Positions 35,786 through 45,507 are shown, counted from the stretch's first letter. The stretch is 64,000 nt of DNA from Cenarchaeum symbiont of Oopsacas minuta (GCA_029948415.1 JAJIZT010000003.1:1-64000), one strand, 5' to 3'. Notes: generated by a model from the letters alone, not told the origin. A program made the numbers and translations.

Positions 35786-36216
35786 TAATGGCAAGTCATT
35801 CAAACTGGCCAGAATGGATATACATCGGTGTAGTTGTGGCGTTATTGGTTTGGGTAGGTGCTGAGGCTTGGAATGTAGAGAGATTGGTAGAACACGTGCC
35901 AGAGGATGTAAAGATCATCAAAGTAACTGGTCAGCAGTGGTACTGGACATTTGAACACGAGGATGGAACAGAGGAGATTGGCGAGCTTCACGTAAAGGTG
36001 GGAGAGGCATACAAATTTGAGATCACATCAACTGATGTAATTCATTCATTCAACATACACGATTATGTCGTACTTTTAGATGCTGTTCCAGGACGTGTCA
36101 ATACCGTATGGTTTGCACCAACTGAACCAGGAGAACATGACATACAGTGTAGAGAATACTGTGGCCTCATACACTATAACATGAGAGGCACACTATACGT
36201 GGAGCCTGCAGCATGA
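35779..36216 (+). CDS. Cytochrome c oxidase subunit II (CuA domain)
   Basis: A 145-residue protein. One TM helix at about 10-30 is followed by GQQWYWTFEH near 51, typical of subunit II, and the CuA site: His in TDVIHSFNI near 90, and CREYCGLIHYNM near 124-135, which gives C-x3-C-x3-H-x2-M. The product accepts electrons (here probably from the copper protein encoded downstream) and passes them to heme a. It starts inside the end of the preceding subunit II gene and is 43 bases before subunit I. Confidence 0.9.
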   Translation: MVIMASHSNWPEWIYIGVVVALLVWVGAEAWNVERLVEHVPEDVKIIKVTGQQWYWTFEHEDGTEEIGELHVKVGEAYKFEITSTDVIHSFNIHDYVVLLDAVPGRVNTVWFAPTEPGEHDIQCREYCGLIHYNMRGTLYVEPAA

Positions 36217-36259
36217 TAACGCTTTTAATTACAGTATCAACATGTGGAGATAGTTACCT

Positions 36260-37786
36260 ATGACACTTGAACTTCAAAAACCACGACCAATATGGCAGAT
36301 AATGTTCTCGACTCATCACACAGATGTGGGTCTGTTGTATCTAATTACATCTTTGGCATTTTTGTTCATGGGTGGTGCACTAGCTCTTGCAATACGTCTT
36401 GAACTCTTCCTTCCAGGATCACAGTTTATCGCCGACTCGATGACATTCAACCGGATATTTACCGTCCACGGAACTACATTGATATTTCTCTTTATACTTC
36501 CATTCGCTTCCGCTGTTGGAAACTATTTTGTGCCAATTATGGTTAGATACAAGGATATGGCGTATCCAAAACTAAATGCAATTGCATTTTGGATGATACC
36601 TCCTGCAGGCGCACTCGTTTGGTTGGGATTTGCAGACTTTACTTGGTATGCAACGCCTCCATATTCAATAATCAGCGCCCCAGGTCCTGCAGCCGATATG
36701 TGGATATTTGGACTAAAGATATTGGGTATCTCGTCCATATTGGGCGCGATAAACTTTGTAGTCACGATTCTAAAATGTAAACATCCAGATATGTCTATAG
36801 GACAGGTTCCATTACTTGCATGGTCATTTCTCTCATCTTCTTTGATAGTTTTGGTGGCAATCCCAACGTTTGCAGCAGCATTGTTGATGCTTCTTACTGA
36901 TAGGCTAGGAGCTAGCGGATTCTTCAATCCAGCACTTGGTGGGGATCCGATAGCATATGCACACTTGTTTTGGTTTACATTTCACCCAGAGGTCTACGTA
37001 CTAGTTATACCTGCCATCGGCATGATGTATGAGATAATTCCGAGATTTTCACGCAAACCCATATTCAGCAAAAGTTCTGGCATCTTTGCATTTGTTCTGC
37101 TATCCATAGTCGCATTTTCATCGTGGGCACACCACATGTATGCAACAGGAATGTCATTTACAGAAAAGACCGTGTTTATGGTGGGTACACTTGCAGCAGT
37201 TCCTGCATCTGCAATGCATGTCTTTAACTTTTTGGCCACAATGTGGAATGGTCGTATAAAATTTGCAACACCAATGATGTGGGCAGTAGGTGGAATTGCA
37301 CTATTTTTCTCAGCAGGAGCTGGAGGAGTAGTAAACAGTGCAATGCCACTAGACTTTGTAACACACGACTCGTACTGGGTGGTGGGTCACTTTCACTTGT
37401 TTGTAATGGGTACCATAGCGTTTGGCTCCATTGGATATCTCTATTACATGTTCCCGTATGTTACAGGACGTATGTATCACGAAAAATTGGGTGTGGTTCA
37501 TTTTATACTCGCGTTTATAGGAACGGTTATGGTCTTTTTTACACAGCATGTACTTGGTCTCTTTGGAATGCCACGACGAGTATACGACTATCCGCCCATA
37601 CCAGAATGGATAGCGATGAACCAAATAATCACAATAGGGGCAATGCTCATAGGAATCAGCATGGCAATATTCTTGGGCAACATGATACACGCTACTGCTA
37701 AAGGAAGACCTGCAAATATGGACGATCCATGGGACTTGGGAGGAAAATACTATTATCCATACCAAAGTAAAAACCCACATCACTAG
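36260..37786 (+). CDS. Heme-copper oxidase subunit I
   Basis: A 508-residue membrane protein with 12 or more TM segments. FTVHGTTLIFLF near 68 (heme ligand His), WFTFHPEVYVLVIPAIGM near 238 (CuB His and Tyr cross-link, H-P-E-V-Y), and VGHFHLFVMGT near 373 (heme ligands) are all present, which gives an A-type oxidase. It reduces O2 to water with proton pumping. Order is subunit II (two genes), I, then a tandem cupredoxin gene and a heme A synthase, so the operon encodes an entire branch of respiration. Confidence 0.95.
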   Translation: MTLELQKPRPIWQIMFSTHHTDVGLLYLITSLAFLFMGGALALAIRLELFLPGSQFIADSMTFNRIFTVHGTTLIFLFILPFASAVGNYFVPIMVRYKDMAYPKLNAIAFWMIPPAGALVWLGFADFTWYATPPYSIISAPGPAADMWIFGLKILGISSILGAINFVVTILKCKHPDMSIGQVPLLAWSFLSSSLIVLVAIPTFAAALLMLLTDRLGASGFFNPALGGDPIAYAHLFWFTFHPEVYVLVIPAIGMMYEIIPRFSRKPIFSKSSGIFAFVLLSIVAFSSWAHHMYATGMSFTEKTVFMVGTLAAVPASAMHVFNFLATMWNGRIKFATPMMWAVGGIALFFSAGAGGVVNSAMPLDFVTHDSYWVVGHFHLFVMGTIAFGSIGYLYYMFPYVTGRMYHEKLGVVHFILAFIGTVMVFFTQHVLGLFGMPRRVYDYPPIPEWIAMNQIITIGAMLIGISMAIFLGNMIHATAKGRPANMDDPWDLGGKYYYPYQSKNPHH

Positions 37787-38737
37787 GTGAATGAAATGAG
37801 CGAACAAGATCAAATCTATAGGACATCACCGGGCAGAACCGTCAAAATGATGGTCATAATGCTTGGAATATGTCTAGCAGGTGGCATCATCTTTTTTGGA
37901 ATGTGGGATTATTGGATATCCATACCTCCCGGAGTGACCGCCTCACCACAAGATCATCAAACACCAGCAGTTGCCACAGGCAAGACTGTGTCCGTACCAC
38001 TCTCATTTGTAGAATCAGAAGATTTTAGAATTTTGACCTTTAATGCACTACCTGGAGAACCAGACAGCAATCCAACCATCACAATCTCAGTTGGAGACAA
38101 GATCGAGTTTGATGTTGTAAATGATGGCATTTCATTTCATGCGTTTGGAGTAACTGAAGATGATAAAGGAATTGCCGGCATAATCCCGAATACCGAGATT
38201 GCAGCAGCCACAAACCCGTTAAAAGGTGGTGAAAGCGGCAAATCAGAGTTTATTGCTACCAAAGAGGGCACATATTATTACATTTGTACTGTTCCAGGGC
38301 ATAGAGCACAGGGCATGGAAGGAATAATTATAGTTACGGGAGCAAAAGAACCCATAGAGGCAGCAGCTCCAACTGGCATCTCACACAACTTTGAACTAGA
38401 CTTTATAGAATCAGATGACTTTAGAACACTTGCCTTTAATGCACTGCCTGGAGAGACAGGTAATAATCCCAACTTTACGGTAAACTCTGGAGACGAGGTG
38501 ACGTTTACTACCACCAATGCTGGAGTATCGTTTCACTCCTTTGGCATCGTCTCTGATCCATCTGACTTTAACAATATCCTCTGGGATTCTGCCATTGCAG
38601 CTGCTACAAATCCTCTCAAAGCTGGTGAATCTGGCACGGTGACATTTAATGCAGGAGCACCAGGAGAATATTACTATATTTGTACAGTTCCAGGTCATGC
38701 TGTCCAAGGAATGAAGGGCTCGTTTATCGTCGAGTAG
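37787..38737 (+). CDS. Membrane-anchored tandem cupredoxin
   Basis: A 316-residue protein from GTG, with an ATG nine bases later as an alternative start. A TM anchor lies at about 19-42 (MMVIMLGICLAGGIIFFGMW). Two homologous plastocyanin-like domains follow. In each the first copper His is in FHAFG/FHSFG (near 118 and 247), and the C-terminal ligands are in YYYICTVPGHRAQGM near 166 and YYYICTVPGHAVQGM near 296, giving Cys, His and Met. Both sites look intact. It is encoded directly after subunit I and is a likely electron donor in place of cytochrome c, an arrangement described for thaumarchaea. Confidence 0.88.
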   Translation: MNEMSEQDQIYRTSPGRTVKMMVIMLGICLAGGIIFFGMWDYWISIPPGVTASPQDHQTPAVATGKTVSVPLSFVESEDFRILTFNALPGEPDSNPTITISVGDKIEFDVVNDGISFHAFGVTEDDKGIAGIIPNTEIAAATNPLKGGESGKSEFIATKEGTYYYICTVPGHRAQGMEGIIIVTGAKEPIEAAAPTGISHNFELDFIESDDFRTLAFNALPGETGNNPNFTVNSGDEVTFTTTNAGVSFHSFGIVSDPSDFNNILWDSAIAAATNPLKAGESGTVTFNAGAPGEYYYICTVPGHAVQGMKGSFIVE

Positions 38738-38739
38738 AT

Positions 38740-39183
38740 TTGACTTTTAAATATCTCGCACTAGCTACACTAGTTGTTCTTTATTCGTTAATGTCTATAG
38801 GTGGTTATATCTCGGCTGCTGGTCTTGGTTTAACATGCCCTGAATGGCCGTTGTGTCCAAACGGATTGTTGCCCAACGACGAGTTTCTCATAGAATGGAT
38901 ACATAGGTTTATGGCCGTAACCACATCTGTGTTGATTATAGCCACGGCTGTATTTAGCTGCAAAGCTGTAAACACAAATGCAAAGATACGTTTTACAAGC
39001 GTATTTGCATGTGGACTTGTGATCACACAGATATCTCTTGGTGCACTTGTTATAGACACACTATTGCACGCAGTTTTGGTAGCGATTCATTTTGGTATAG
39101 GAATATTGTTGTTTGCAATGGTACTACTTACAACACTCTTTGCATTTCGTATAGACAAGCATATGCCTATGACCGACGCATAA
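38740..39183 (+). CDS. ctaA: Heme A synthase-like protein (CtaA/COX15)
   Basis: A 147-residue, four-TM protein, started at TTG (38740) two bases after the cupredoxin stop. An upstream start would run inside the cupredoxin gene. The hallmark is GGYISAAGLGLTCPEWPLCP at about 19-38, with EWIHRFMAV (heme His) near 50 and a second histidine region HAVLVAIHFGIG near 108. This is the half-size archaeal form; full-length bacterial CtaA has eight TMs. It converts heme O to heme A for subunit I. It overlaps the convergent gene by 17 bases. Confidence 0.82.
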   Translation: MTFKYLALATLVVLYSLMSIGGYISAAGLGLTCPEWPLCPNGLLPNDEFLIEWIHRFMAVTTSVLIIATAVFSCKAVNTNAKIRFTSVFACGLVITQISLGALVIDTLLHAVLVAIHFGIGILLFAMVLLTTLFAFRIDKHMPMTDA

Positions 39184-39685
39184 AATTTGGAGCATGTTTT
39201 GGTAGATATACGATTCCGACTACTATGGTAAGCATGATTGCACCCATGGTTATACTGATGATAAAGATATATCCAAATGGACTTTGTGTGCTGATGTTAA
39301 ACGTATACGTTATAACTTGCCCATCTTCTCTCATATCATATAGATCTACGTACACTATGTGGTTACCTGTAGTCTTGAATACATAGATGCTCTCCCAGTG
39401 ACTTCCACTGTAAAAAGTTGGCTCCCACGTGTTTATCTGCTGACCTGCGTGGTCTATACGCAGACCCAAAGTAAACCCATCTATCTCTTCAAAATCAGCG
39501 TCGGTGATACGTAACAATATCTGTGAATTTTCATCTATTTGGGGAAATTCTGGTAGAGTGGCTATCTGTACTCGATATCCACCGATAAACTCTTCAGCCG
39601 AGTTGAACAGAGAATGAGCCTCTGCTTGAACTGGCATAAAAAAAATACTCAAAACCGCTATGCCCAAGAACATCTTTTTGTTCAT
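39167..39685 (-). CDS. Secreted or membrane-anchored protein beside the oxidase operon
   Basis: A 172-residue protein when started at the ATG ending at 39685, which gives a clear signal peptide (MFLGIAVLSIFFMPVQAEAH). The mature domain of about 110 residues is beta-rich (YRVQIATLPEFPQIDENSQI, and HIVYVDLYDM), reminiscent of YtkA/CopC-like Greek-key domains, and a C-terminal TM helix lies at about 141-163. No metal-binding motif is obvious except the N-terminal AHS of the mature protein, which could be a copper ligand if it becomes residue 1 after processing. Convergent with ctaA. Confidence 0.6.
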   Translation of the reverse strand: MNKKMFLGIAVLSIFFMPVQAEAHSLFNSAEEFIGGYRVQIATLPEFPQIDENSQILLRITDADFEEIDGFTLGLRIDHAGQQINTWEPTFYSGSHWESIYVFKTTGNHIVYVDLYDMREDGQVITYTFNISTQSPFGYIFIISITMGAIMLTIVVGIVYLPKHAPNFMRRS

Positions 39686-39801
39686 GACCAAATACATTAC
39701 ACTTTGACATATATGCCAAACTACGTATATGTGATCTACCCTCAAAACTGTCATAATATCCACCACAAACCTGATTTGATAAATATAATTAGGGCTTGTA
39801 G

Positions 39802-40893
39802 ATGAATATACTCATGAAAGCAGTATCATATGATGAATATGCACCAGATGACAACTATGAAAAGATCCTAAAGGTAAAAGATATTGATGATCCAAAACCC
39901 AAAGCTGACGAGGTTGTCTTTAGCGTTAAAGCTGCTGCATTAAACTATAATGATATTTGGGGAATGAGGGGTAATCCAGTTCCAGTACCATTGCCACACA
40001 TATCAGGCTCTGATGCAGCCGGTGAAGTAGTGGCAATAGGAGATGATGTGATAAACTTTAAGATTGGAGATAGAGTAGTCTCACACGCAAACATGTCGTG
40101 CAGATCTTGTTCTGCATGCACAGACGGTCGAGAGTATGATTGTACAAAACGTACCATTTGGGGATTCCAGACAGGACCAAACTGGGGAGCATTTTCAGAG
40201 CTTACACATCTACCAGAGGTAAATCTAGCAAAGATACCACAAGGTGCAAGCTATGAAGAAGCTGCTGCAGCATCCATGACCATCATGACATCTTGGCATA
40301 TGCTTATAGGACGTGCAAAGATCCGACCTGGACAGACGATCTTGATTATGGGCGGTGGTTCAGGTGTAGGAAGCTTTGCTATACAGATTGCAAAACTCTA
40401 CAACTGTGATGTTATCGCAACTGCTAGTCCAGACAAACTTGACAAATGTCTAGAGCTTGGTGCAGATTATGCAGTTGATCACAGAAAAGACGACTGGCAT
40501 AAAGAAGTACGTGCAATAACAAAAGAACTAGCAAAGAAAAAAGGAGAGGCACCTGGCATTGATATCTCGTTTGATCACATTGGCCAGACACACTGGAACA
40601 AACAGCTCACACTTTTAAAATACGGTGCAACGCTCGTTACATGTGGGGCGACCACTGGATATGATGCAAAGACAGATCTAAGACATATATTTTTCAAAGG
40701 TACAAACATACTCGGTTCAACCCAAGGCACAAAGGCTGAATTAGAGCAGAGTCTGTATTGGATTGGTCAAAAAAAGATAAAATCCATAATAGACTCGGAA
40801 TTCACATTCGAACAGGCAGCACAAGCACACACAAAGATGCTTACTGGCAAAGGACTCTTTGGCAAGATCATTCTAAAGCCAGAGGGTGCCTAA
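39802..40893 (+). CDS. Zinc-type medium-chain dehydrogenase/reductase
   Basis: A 363-residue MDR protein. The catalytic part starts near 40 with SVKAAALNYNDIWGMRG; ISGSDAAGEVVAIGDDV follows near 70, and the structural zinc cluster is SCRSCSACTDGREYDC near 99-114 (four Cys). The NADPH site is ILIMGGGSGVGSFAIQIAKL near 178. It fits the acryloyl-CoA/crotonyl-CoA reductase or quinone oxidoreductase group; in the 3-hydroxypropionate/4-hydroxybutyrate cycle an enzyme of this type reduces acryloyl-CoA. It overlaps the CitE-like gene by eight bases, which supports an acyl-CoA role. Specific substrate is inference. Confidence 0.75.
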   Translation: MNILMKAVSYDEYAPDDNYEKILKVKDIDDPKPKADEVVFSVKAAALNYNDIWGMRGNPVPVPLPHISGSDAAGEVVAIGDDVINFKIGDRVVSHANMSCRSCSACTDGREYDCTKRTIWGFQTGPNWGAFSELTHLPEVNLAKIPQGASYEEAAAASMTIMTSWHMLIGRAKIRPGQTILIMGGGSGVGSFAIQIAKLYNCDVIATASPDKLDKCLELGADYAVDHRKDDWHKEVRAITKELAKKKGEAPGIDISFDHIGQTHWNKQLTLLKYGATLVTCGATTGYDAKTDLRHIFFKGTNILGSTQGTKAELEQSLYWIGQKKIKSIIDSEFTFEQAAQAHTKMLTGKGLFGKIILKPEGA

Positions 40894-41743
40894 CATCACT
40901 AGACTCATACGCAGCCTAACTTTTGTTCCATCTAATAATAAACGATTTCTAATCAAAGCATGTACACTGCAGACAGATGTGGTGTGCCTCGATCTAGAAG
41001 ATTCTATACCAAATGATCAAAAATCCAAAGCGCGATGCATGGCAGCTCAGTCACTTGCAGAATCTCACATGGGCAGAGTGTTTGTACGTACAAATTCACC
41101 CGATTCTAAAACAATACCGCAGGATATAGAGGAGGTTTTGCGCCCAGGACTAGCTGGTCTAGTAATACCAAAGGTCGACTCTGCACAACAACTAGAAGAT
41201 ATAATCTCTCTACTAGACAAATTAGAGTCTAGACTCAAACTGCCAAAGACTGCACTCATACCGTCCATTGAATCTGCACTAGGAGCTGTAAACTGTTACC
41301 AGATAGCCTCATGCTCTGAGCGTATAGAGGCTGTGGTCTTTGGAGTCTTTGATCTATTAGCGGATCTTTATACAGAGTACGAGCCAAACTCACCAGCTGC
41401 AGCATATGCTAGGGCAAAGATACCGTTAGAGGCGCGCGCTGCTAGAGTGCCAGCAATAGATGCCATATGGCAGGATACAAAAGATGAGGCTGGACTTGAG
41501 AGAGACTCGTTGGTGGCACGATCTCTAGGATATGCTGGCAAGTGTGTTATACACCCAGATCAATTGCCTATAATACATAAAATCTTCAAACCGACAAAAG
41601 CAGAGATCGAATGGGCAAACAAGGTCTGTCAGGCGTATGAAAGATCGGTACAAGAATCTGGACGTGGTGCAGTAACCATAGATGGTAAAATGGTAGACGA
41701 GGTACATTACAAGTATGCAAGTAAATTACTAGAGACAATCTAG
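40886..41743 (+). CDS. CitE/HpcH-like acyl-CoA lyase
   Basis: A 285-residue TIM-barrel protein starting at GTG. TRLIRSLTFVPSNNKRFLIK at 5-24, VVCLDLEDSIPNDQKSKAR near 35, and VFVRTNSPDS near 65 match the CitE/malyl-CoA lyase family; the metal-binding acids are expected in IPSIESA near 131 and FGVFDLLADL near 154. The C-terminus GYAGKCVIHPDQL is characteristic. Stand-alone CitE-like proteins act on (3S)-malyl-CoA or citramalyl-CoA. It follows an MDR gene by an eight-base overlap and abuts convergently with glyS (four-base overlap). Confidence 0.8.
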   Translation: MPNITRLIRSLTFVPSNNKRFLIKACTLQTDVVCLDLEDSIPNDQKSKARCMAAQSLAESHMGRVFVRTNSPDSKTIPQDIEEVLRPGLAGLVIPKVDSAQQLEDIISLLDKLESRLKLPKTALIPSIESALGAVNCYQIASCSERIEAVVFGVFDLLADLYTEYEPNSPAAAYARAKIPLEARAARVPAIDAIWQDTKDEAGLERDSLVARSLGYAGKCVIHPDQLPIIHKIFKPTKAEIEWANKVCQAYERSVQESGRGAVTIDGKMVDEVHYKYASKLLETI

Positions 41744-43215
41744 GGGAATGCCGTAGATGTAGACAGTACAGTCTCTAGATCATCAATACTTATTCTCTTT
41801 TGATCCATCGTATCACGTTCCCGTAGAGTAACAGTACCATCCTCTTTGGTCTGATGATCTACGGTGATCGCATACGGGGTTCCAATCTCATCCTGTCTAC
41901 GATAACGCCTACCTATTGCACCTGAATGATCTACAAACGCATCAAAATTACGCCGTAGCCGAATATGTATCTGATCTGCTTTTTCACGTAGTCCATCTTT
42001 TTTTATCAAAGACAATACTGCCACTTGAAACGGGGCAAGATATGGTTTTAGAGAGAGTAGTGTGCGCTCACTCTCTTTACCATCATTCTTTAATAATTCA
42101 GTATGCAGTCCAAACTCTAGCATAGTGTACAGACTTCTATCTATGCCCATCGATATCTCAAATACGTGTGGTAGTACTTTTTCTTCACCATCCATCACCT
42201 CAAATTTTTCTTTGCTCTTTGCTGCATGCGATTTTAGATCATGCGCTGATCTGTAATTACACGCAACAAGCTCTAGCCATCCTATGTCTGTCTCTATCTC
42301 AAAATCAAACGCCGACTCGGCGTAAAACGCTCTCTCTTTTTCACCTAGCCTACGAAACCTCGACTTTTTCATATCGACGCCGGTCTTTTTGTAAAAATCT
42401 GCGAGCAGTCCAAAATAAAAAGCCATCATTCTGTTTGGTACTAGAGCAGATTCTACTGCCATCGCACACGTAGTCTCTGTTCTAGTGCCGTCTATCTCTA
42501 GCGTTATCATTACATCTGCAATCTCTTCCCATCCTAGAATAGAATCAAGCGATGCAGGATTACAAAACACCTCTATCTCGGCTTGGTAAAATTCACGTAG
42601 TCTCAAAAGACCTTGCCTTGGGGATATCTCATTACGAAAGCTCTTGCCTACCTGTGCAATACCAAGCGGAAGTTTACCACGCATTGTTTTGAAGAGGCGA
42701 GGAAAGTCGACAAATATGGACTGGCACGTCTCAGGTCGCAGATATGCTGCCTCGCCATCTGGACCTATGCCAACCTGAAACATCATGTTAAACCTGCGTA
42801 CAGCATCTAGTGGACTCTTGCATTTTAGACACGTTATTTTGTTCTCTGCAATTGCAACATCAAACTCGGCAGGGTCTGCAGCTTCGGCAATCTCTACACC
42901 GCATTCTTCTGCAATCATTCTATCAGCTCGAAAGGTTGCACCACATTTTGAGCAACGCGTTATTGGATCTGCAAAGCCAGCTAGGTGACCGGAAGCCTCA
43001 AAGACAGATTTTGACATTATCTGTGAACCGTCTATCTCAATCATACCTCCACGTCGTACCATCTGACGACGCCATAGATGCAAAAATTTATTCTTTAATG
43101 CGACACCACTTGGTCCATACTCCCAAAAACCTGCATGTGCATCTCCATATGGTTCGCAGCTTGGAAAGTAAAAACCACGTTCTAGTGCTAACTTTAGGAC
43201 ATCATCATAGCTCAT
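41740..43215 (-). CDS. glyS: Glycyl-tRNA synthetase (class II, archaeal type)
   Basis: A 491-residue class II aaRS. FYFPSCEPYGDAHAGFWEYG near 16-35 and a central zinc-ribbon-like cluster (CSKCGATF, CLKCKSP) between about 87 and 140 are present. Motif 2 is FRNEISPRQGLLRLREF near 191, motif 3 lies near 352 with SMGIDRSLYTMLE, and the anticodon-binding domain begins near 382 with LAPFQVAVLSL. The dimeric alpha-2 type is universal in archaea. It overlaps the upstream nfo gene by four bases, so they are one operon. Confidence 0.94.
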   Translation of the reverse strand: MSYDDVLKLALERGFYFPSCEPYGDAHAGFWEYGPSGVALKNKFLHLWRRQMVRRGGMIEIDGSQIMSKSVFEASGHLAGFADPITRCSKCGATFRADRMIAEECGVEIAEAADPAEFDVAIAENKITCLKCKSPLDAVRRFNMMFQVGIGPDGEAAYLRPETCQSIFVDFPRLFKTMRGKLPLGIAQVGKSFRNEISPRQGLLRLREFYQAEIEVFCNPASLDSILGWEEIADVMITLEIDGTRTETTCAMAVESALVPNRMMAFYFGLLADFYKKTGVDMKKSRFRRLGEKERAFYAESAFDFEIETDIGWLELVACNYRSAHDLKSHAAKSKEKFEVMDGEEKVLPHVFEISMGIDRSLYTMLEFGLHTELLKNDGKESERTLLSLKPYLAPFQVAVLSLIKKDGLREKADQIHIRLRRNFDAFVDHSGAIGRRYRRQDEIGTPYAITVDHQTKEDGTVTLRERDTMDQKRISIDDLETVLSTSTAFP

Positions 43216-44054
43216 TTTGCTAAACCTTTTGCTTCTTTCAAGTCATCACGGTCATCACGTATAGAATCTATAGGCGTCTCTAAGATTATTGGAACATCAT
43301 GTTTTGTAGCATATCTTACGGCTGACTTCATGCCATCCAAACCTATCTGTCCGAGTCCGATATGTTCGTGCCTATCAAGATTTGATCCACATGGGGCTTT
43401 GGCATCATTTAGGTGGAGTATCTTTAGATTCTCGACTCCAATCTTCTCTTCAAACTCATTAATGGATGTTTGAAACTTTGTACTAGTCGAGAGATCATAG
43501 CCATATGCGAATGCATGACATGTATCTATGCAGACGCCGAATCTTTTAGAAGGTTTTAGTTTGGAGAGTATACTGCCGAGCTGTTCAAACTCTGAACCTA
43601 CAGAATTTTTCTGCCCTGCTGTATTCTCTAGTAGTATAGTTACATCACTCTTTACTTTTGCAGCCTTTGTATATGCGGCAACTAGCTGCTTTATGCCAGC
43701 CTCGTCTCCAGTTCCAAGATGGCTTCCAAGGTGTGTGACAATGTAAGGTATTCCAAGCATACTGCATCTTTTGACTTCGTCAATTAGGGTTGCCACTGAT
43801 TTTTCATGCACATCTTTCTTTGGAGATGAAAGGTTTGGTAGATATGGCATATGGGCACATGTGGCAGATTGATCTATCCTGCTCTTGGCGATCTTTGATT
43901 TGAAGAGATTTACATCAGAATCTGTGATCTCTTTTGCACCCCATCCACGAGGATTTCGGGTAAATATCTGAAATGCCGTACAATCTCTATCTGATGCATT
44001 ATCCACTGCACAGTGTATGCCACCTGATATGGATACATGACAACCTATACGCAT
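43212..44054 (-). CDS. nfo: Endonuclease IV (apurinic/apyrimidinic)
   Basis: A 280-residue TIM-barrel AP endonuclease. RIGCHVSISGGI at 2-13 and FQIFTRNPRGW near 28 start the domain. The tri-zinc ligands are distributed in THLGSHLGTG near 107, LLENTAGQKN near 141, GVCIDTCHAFAYGYD near 173, LNDAKAPCGSNLDRHEHIG near 214 and PIILETP near 258. It repairs abasic sites and oxidised bases. It heads an operon with glyS and is divergent from the coiled-coil gene. A TATA-like TTTAAATT lies just upstream. Confidence 0.93.
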   Translation of the reverse strand: MRIGCHVSISGGIHCAVDNASDRDCTAFQIFTRNPRGWGAKEITDSDVNLFKSKIAKSRIDQSATCAHMPYLPNLSSPKKDVHEKSVATLIDEVKRCSMLGIPYIVTHLGSHLGTGDEAGIKQLVAAYTKAAKVKSDVTILLENTAGQKNSVGSEFEQLGSILSKLKPSKRFGVCIDTCHAFAYGYDLSTSTKFQTSINEFEEKIGVENLKILHLNDAKAPCGSNLDRHEHIGLGQIGLDGMKSAVRYATKHDVPIILETPIDSIRDDRDDLKEAKGLAK

Positions 44055-44160
44055 ATGAAAAGTGCGCCTGCGTATAATTTAAACCCGTACGCAAGAGATC
44101 CGACTAGTGTGCAATGCCTAGTATGAATGATTTAATTAATGCTACAAAATATCGCCATAC

Positions 44161-44496
44161 ATGGAAACCTCAAGCCCAAAGGTGACTAGAATACTAGACG
44201 CACTCTCAAAATTAGAGACAAACTTGGATTCGTTAGAGTCATCCGTACAAGATATGAAAAAATCAATAAACACAAAGGCTCAATCAGAGATTGAATCTGT
44301 AACCGAAAAGATGCGTAAAGATGCATCCGATAGAGCACAGCAGTTAATTGAAGATGCTAGAAACAAGGCCAAACTAGAGTCTGAGAACATAACAAAAAAT
44401 GGTCAGATCAAACTAAAAGAGATACATGCTCGCATAGAATCAGAGTCTGCAAGCGCCGTAGAATATATAGTCTCAACTGTGCTAAAACCTGCTTAA
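44161..44496 (+). CDS. Coiled-coil protein, possibly V/A-type ATPase subunit H-like
   Basis: A 111-residue, nearly all-helical protein. A heptad pattern runs from about residue 12 to 98 (ALSKLETNLDSLESSVQDMK, then RAQQLIEDARNKAKLESENI), ending with a short non-polar helix. The size and the central QQLIEDARNKA segment resemble the H (G/E-stalk) subunit of archaeal A-type ATPases, but no other ATPase gene is near. It precedes hisG by 49 bases on the same strand; a structural coiled-coil unrelated to histidine is as likely. Confidence 0.5.
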   Translation: METSSPKVTRILDALSKLETNLDSLESSVQDMKKSINTKAQSEIESVTEKMRKDASDRAQQLIEDARNKAKLESENITKNGQIKLKEIHARIESESASAVEYIVSTVLKPA

Positions 44497-44545
44497 TTCT
44501 ACCAAGAATCCTATATAACGGGTGTTGGCTATAATATGCATATCA

Positions 44546-45505
44546 ATGAAAGTTAGAATGGCCATACCAAAAGGAAGCTTGGAAGATGCAACTTTTGCAC
44601 TTTTGAGCAAAACATGGACACACGTCTCGCGTAAAAATCGAACATACAGAGTGTTTCTTGATGATTCTGAAATAATTGTAAAAATGTTACGTCCACAAGA
44701 GATACCTACAATGGTGGCCGAAGGCTTGTACGATATTGGAATTACTGGAAATGACTGGGTTGGAGAGGCCAAAGTTGCCGTAGAGTCCTTACTTGATCTA
44801 GAATATGGAAAGATAAAACTTGTTGCCGCATACCCTGAATCATTTAGATATATCAACCTTGAAGCAATGATTGCAGATTATGCGAAAAAAAAACGCACAT
44901 TACGAATCTCATCAGAGTATCTTACTACGGCTGCTTTTTACATAAAGTCACTAAAGTCATACAAAAAAAAATATGGATCAAAGGATCCACTTTTGGTAAC
45001 ACCGTGGGCAAGATCTGGTACAAACAAATCCGTTCAGATACACCTCTCGTTTGGAGCTACAGAAGCAAAACCGCCAGAAGACGTTGATGCAATAATTGAT
45101 GTTACCGAGACTGGAACAACTCTGCGGCAAAACAAGCTACGCATAGCAGATACGATACTAGAATCTTCAGCACAACTCATAGCAAACAAAACTTCTATGA
45201 AAAACGTTGCAAAACGTGAAAAAATATACGATATCCTCACGTTGATGCGTGGTGCCGTATATGGTAAAAAATATCTGCACATATTTGCCAACGTACGCAA
45301 GCAAAATTTGAACAAACTACTCTTACAAATTCCCTCTCTGAAACGACCTACAATAAGCCCACTCAGTGAGGATGACTGGTATGGTGTAAACACGGTAATA
45401 CCAAAGTCTGAATACCATAAATTGATACCAAAAATTCGTAAACTTGTCCAAGGTCTTGTCGTGCACGAACCGCTCCAGATACTAGAGATCGAGCAGGACG
45501 ATTAG
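44546..45505 (+). CDS. hisG: ATP phosphoribosyltransferase, long form
   Basis: A 319-residue enzyme started at the ATG at 44546 (MKVRMAIPKGSLEDATFALL), which gives the normal N-terminus; an earlier ATG at 44522 is less likely. The catalytic part shows GLYDIGITGNDWVGE near 62 and VDAIIDVTETGTTLRQN near 173, the PRPP-binding loop. The C-terminal 100 residues form the regulatory ACT-like domain of the long form (HisG-L), so feedback inhibition by histidine is likely. It catalyses the first step of histidine synthesis and is followed by hisD two bases later. Confidence 0.93.
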   Translation: MKVRMAIPKGSLEDATFALLSKTWTHVSRKNRTYRVFLDDSEIIVKMLRPQEIPTMVAEGLYDIGITGNDWVGEAKVAVESLLDLEYGKIKLVAAYPESFRYINLEAMIADYAKKKRTLRISSEYLTTAAFYIKSLKSYKKKYGSKDPLLVTPWARSGTNKSVQIHLSFGATEAKPPEDVDAIIDVTETGTTLRQNKLRIADTILESSAQLIANKTSMKNVAKREKIYDILTLMRGAVYGKKYLHIFANVRKQNLNKLLLQIPSLKRPTISPLSEDDWYGVNTVIPKSEYHKLIPKIRKLVQGLVVHEPLQILEIEQDD

Positions 45506-45507
45506 AC

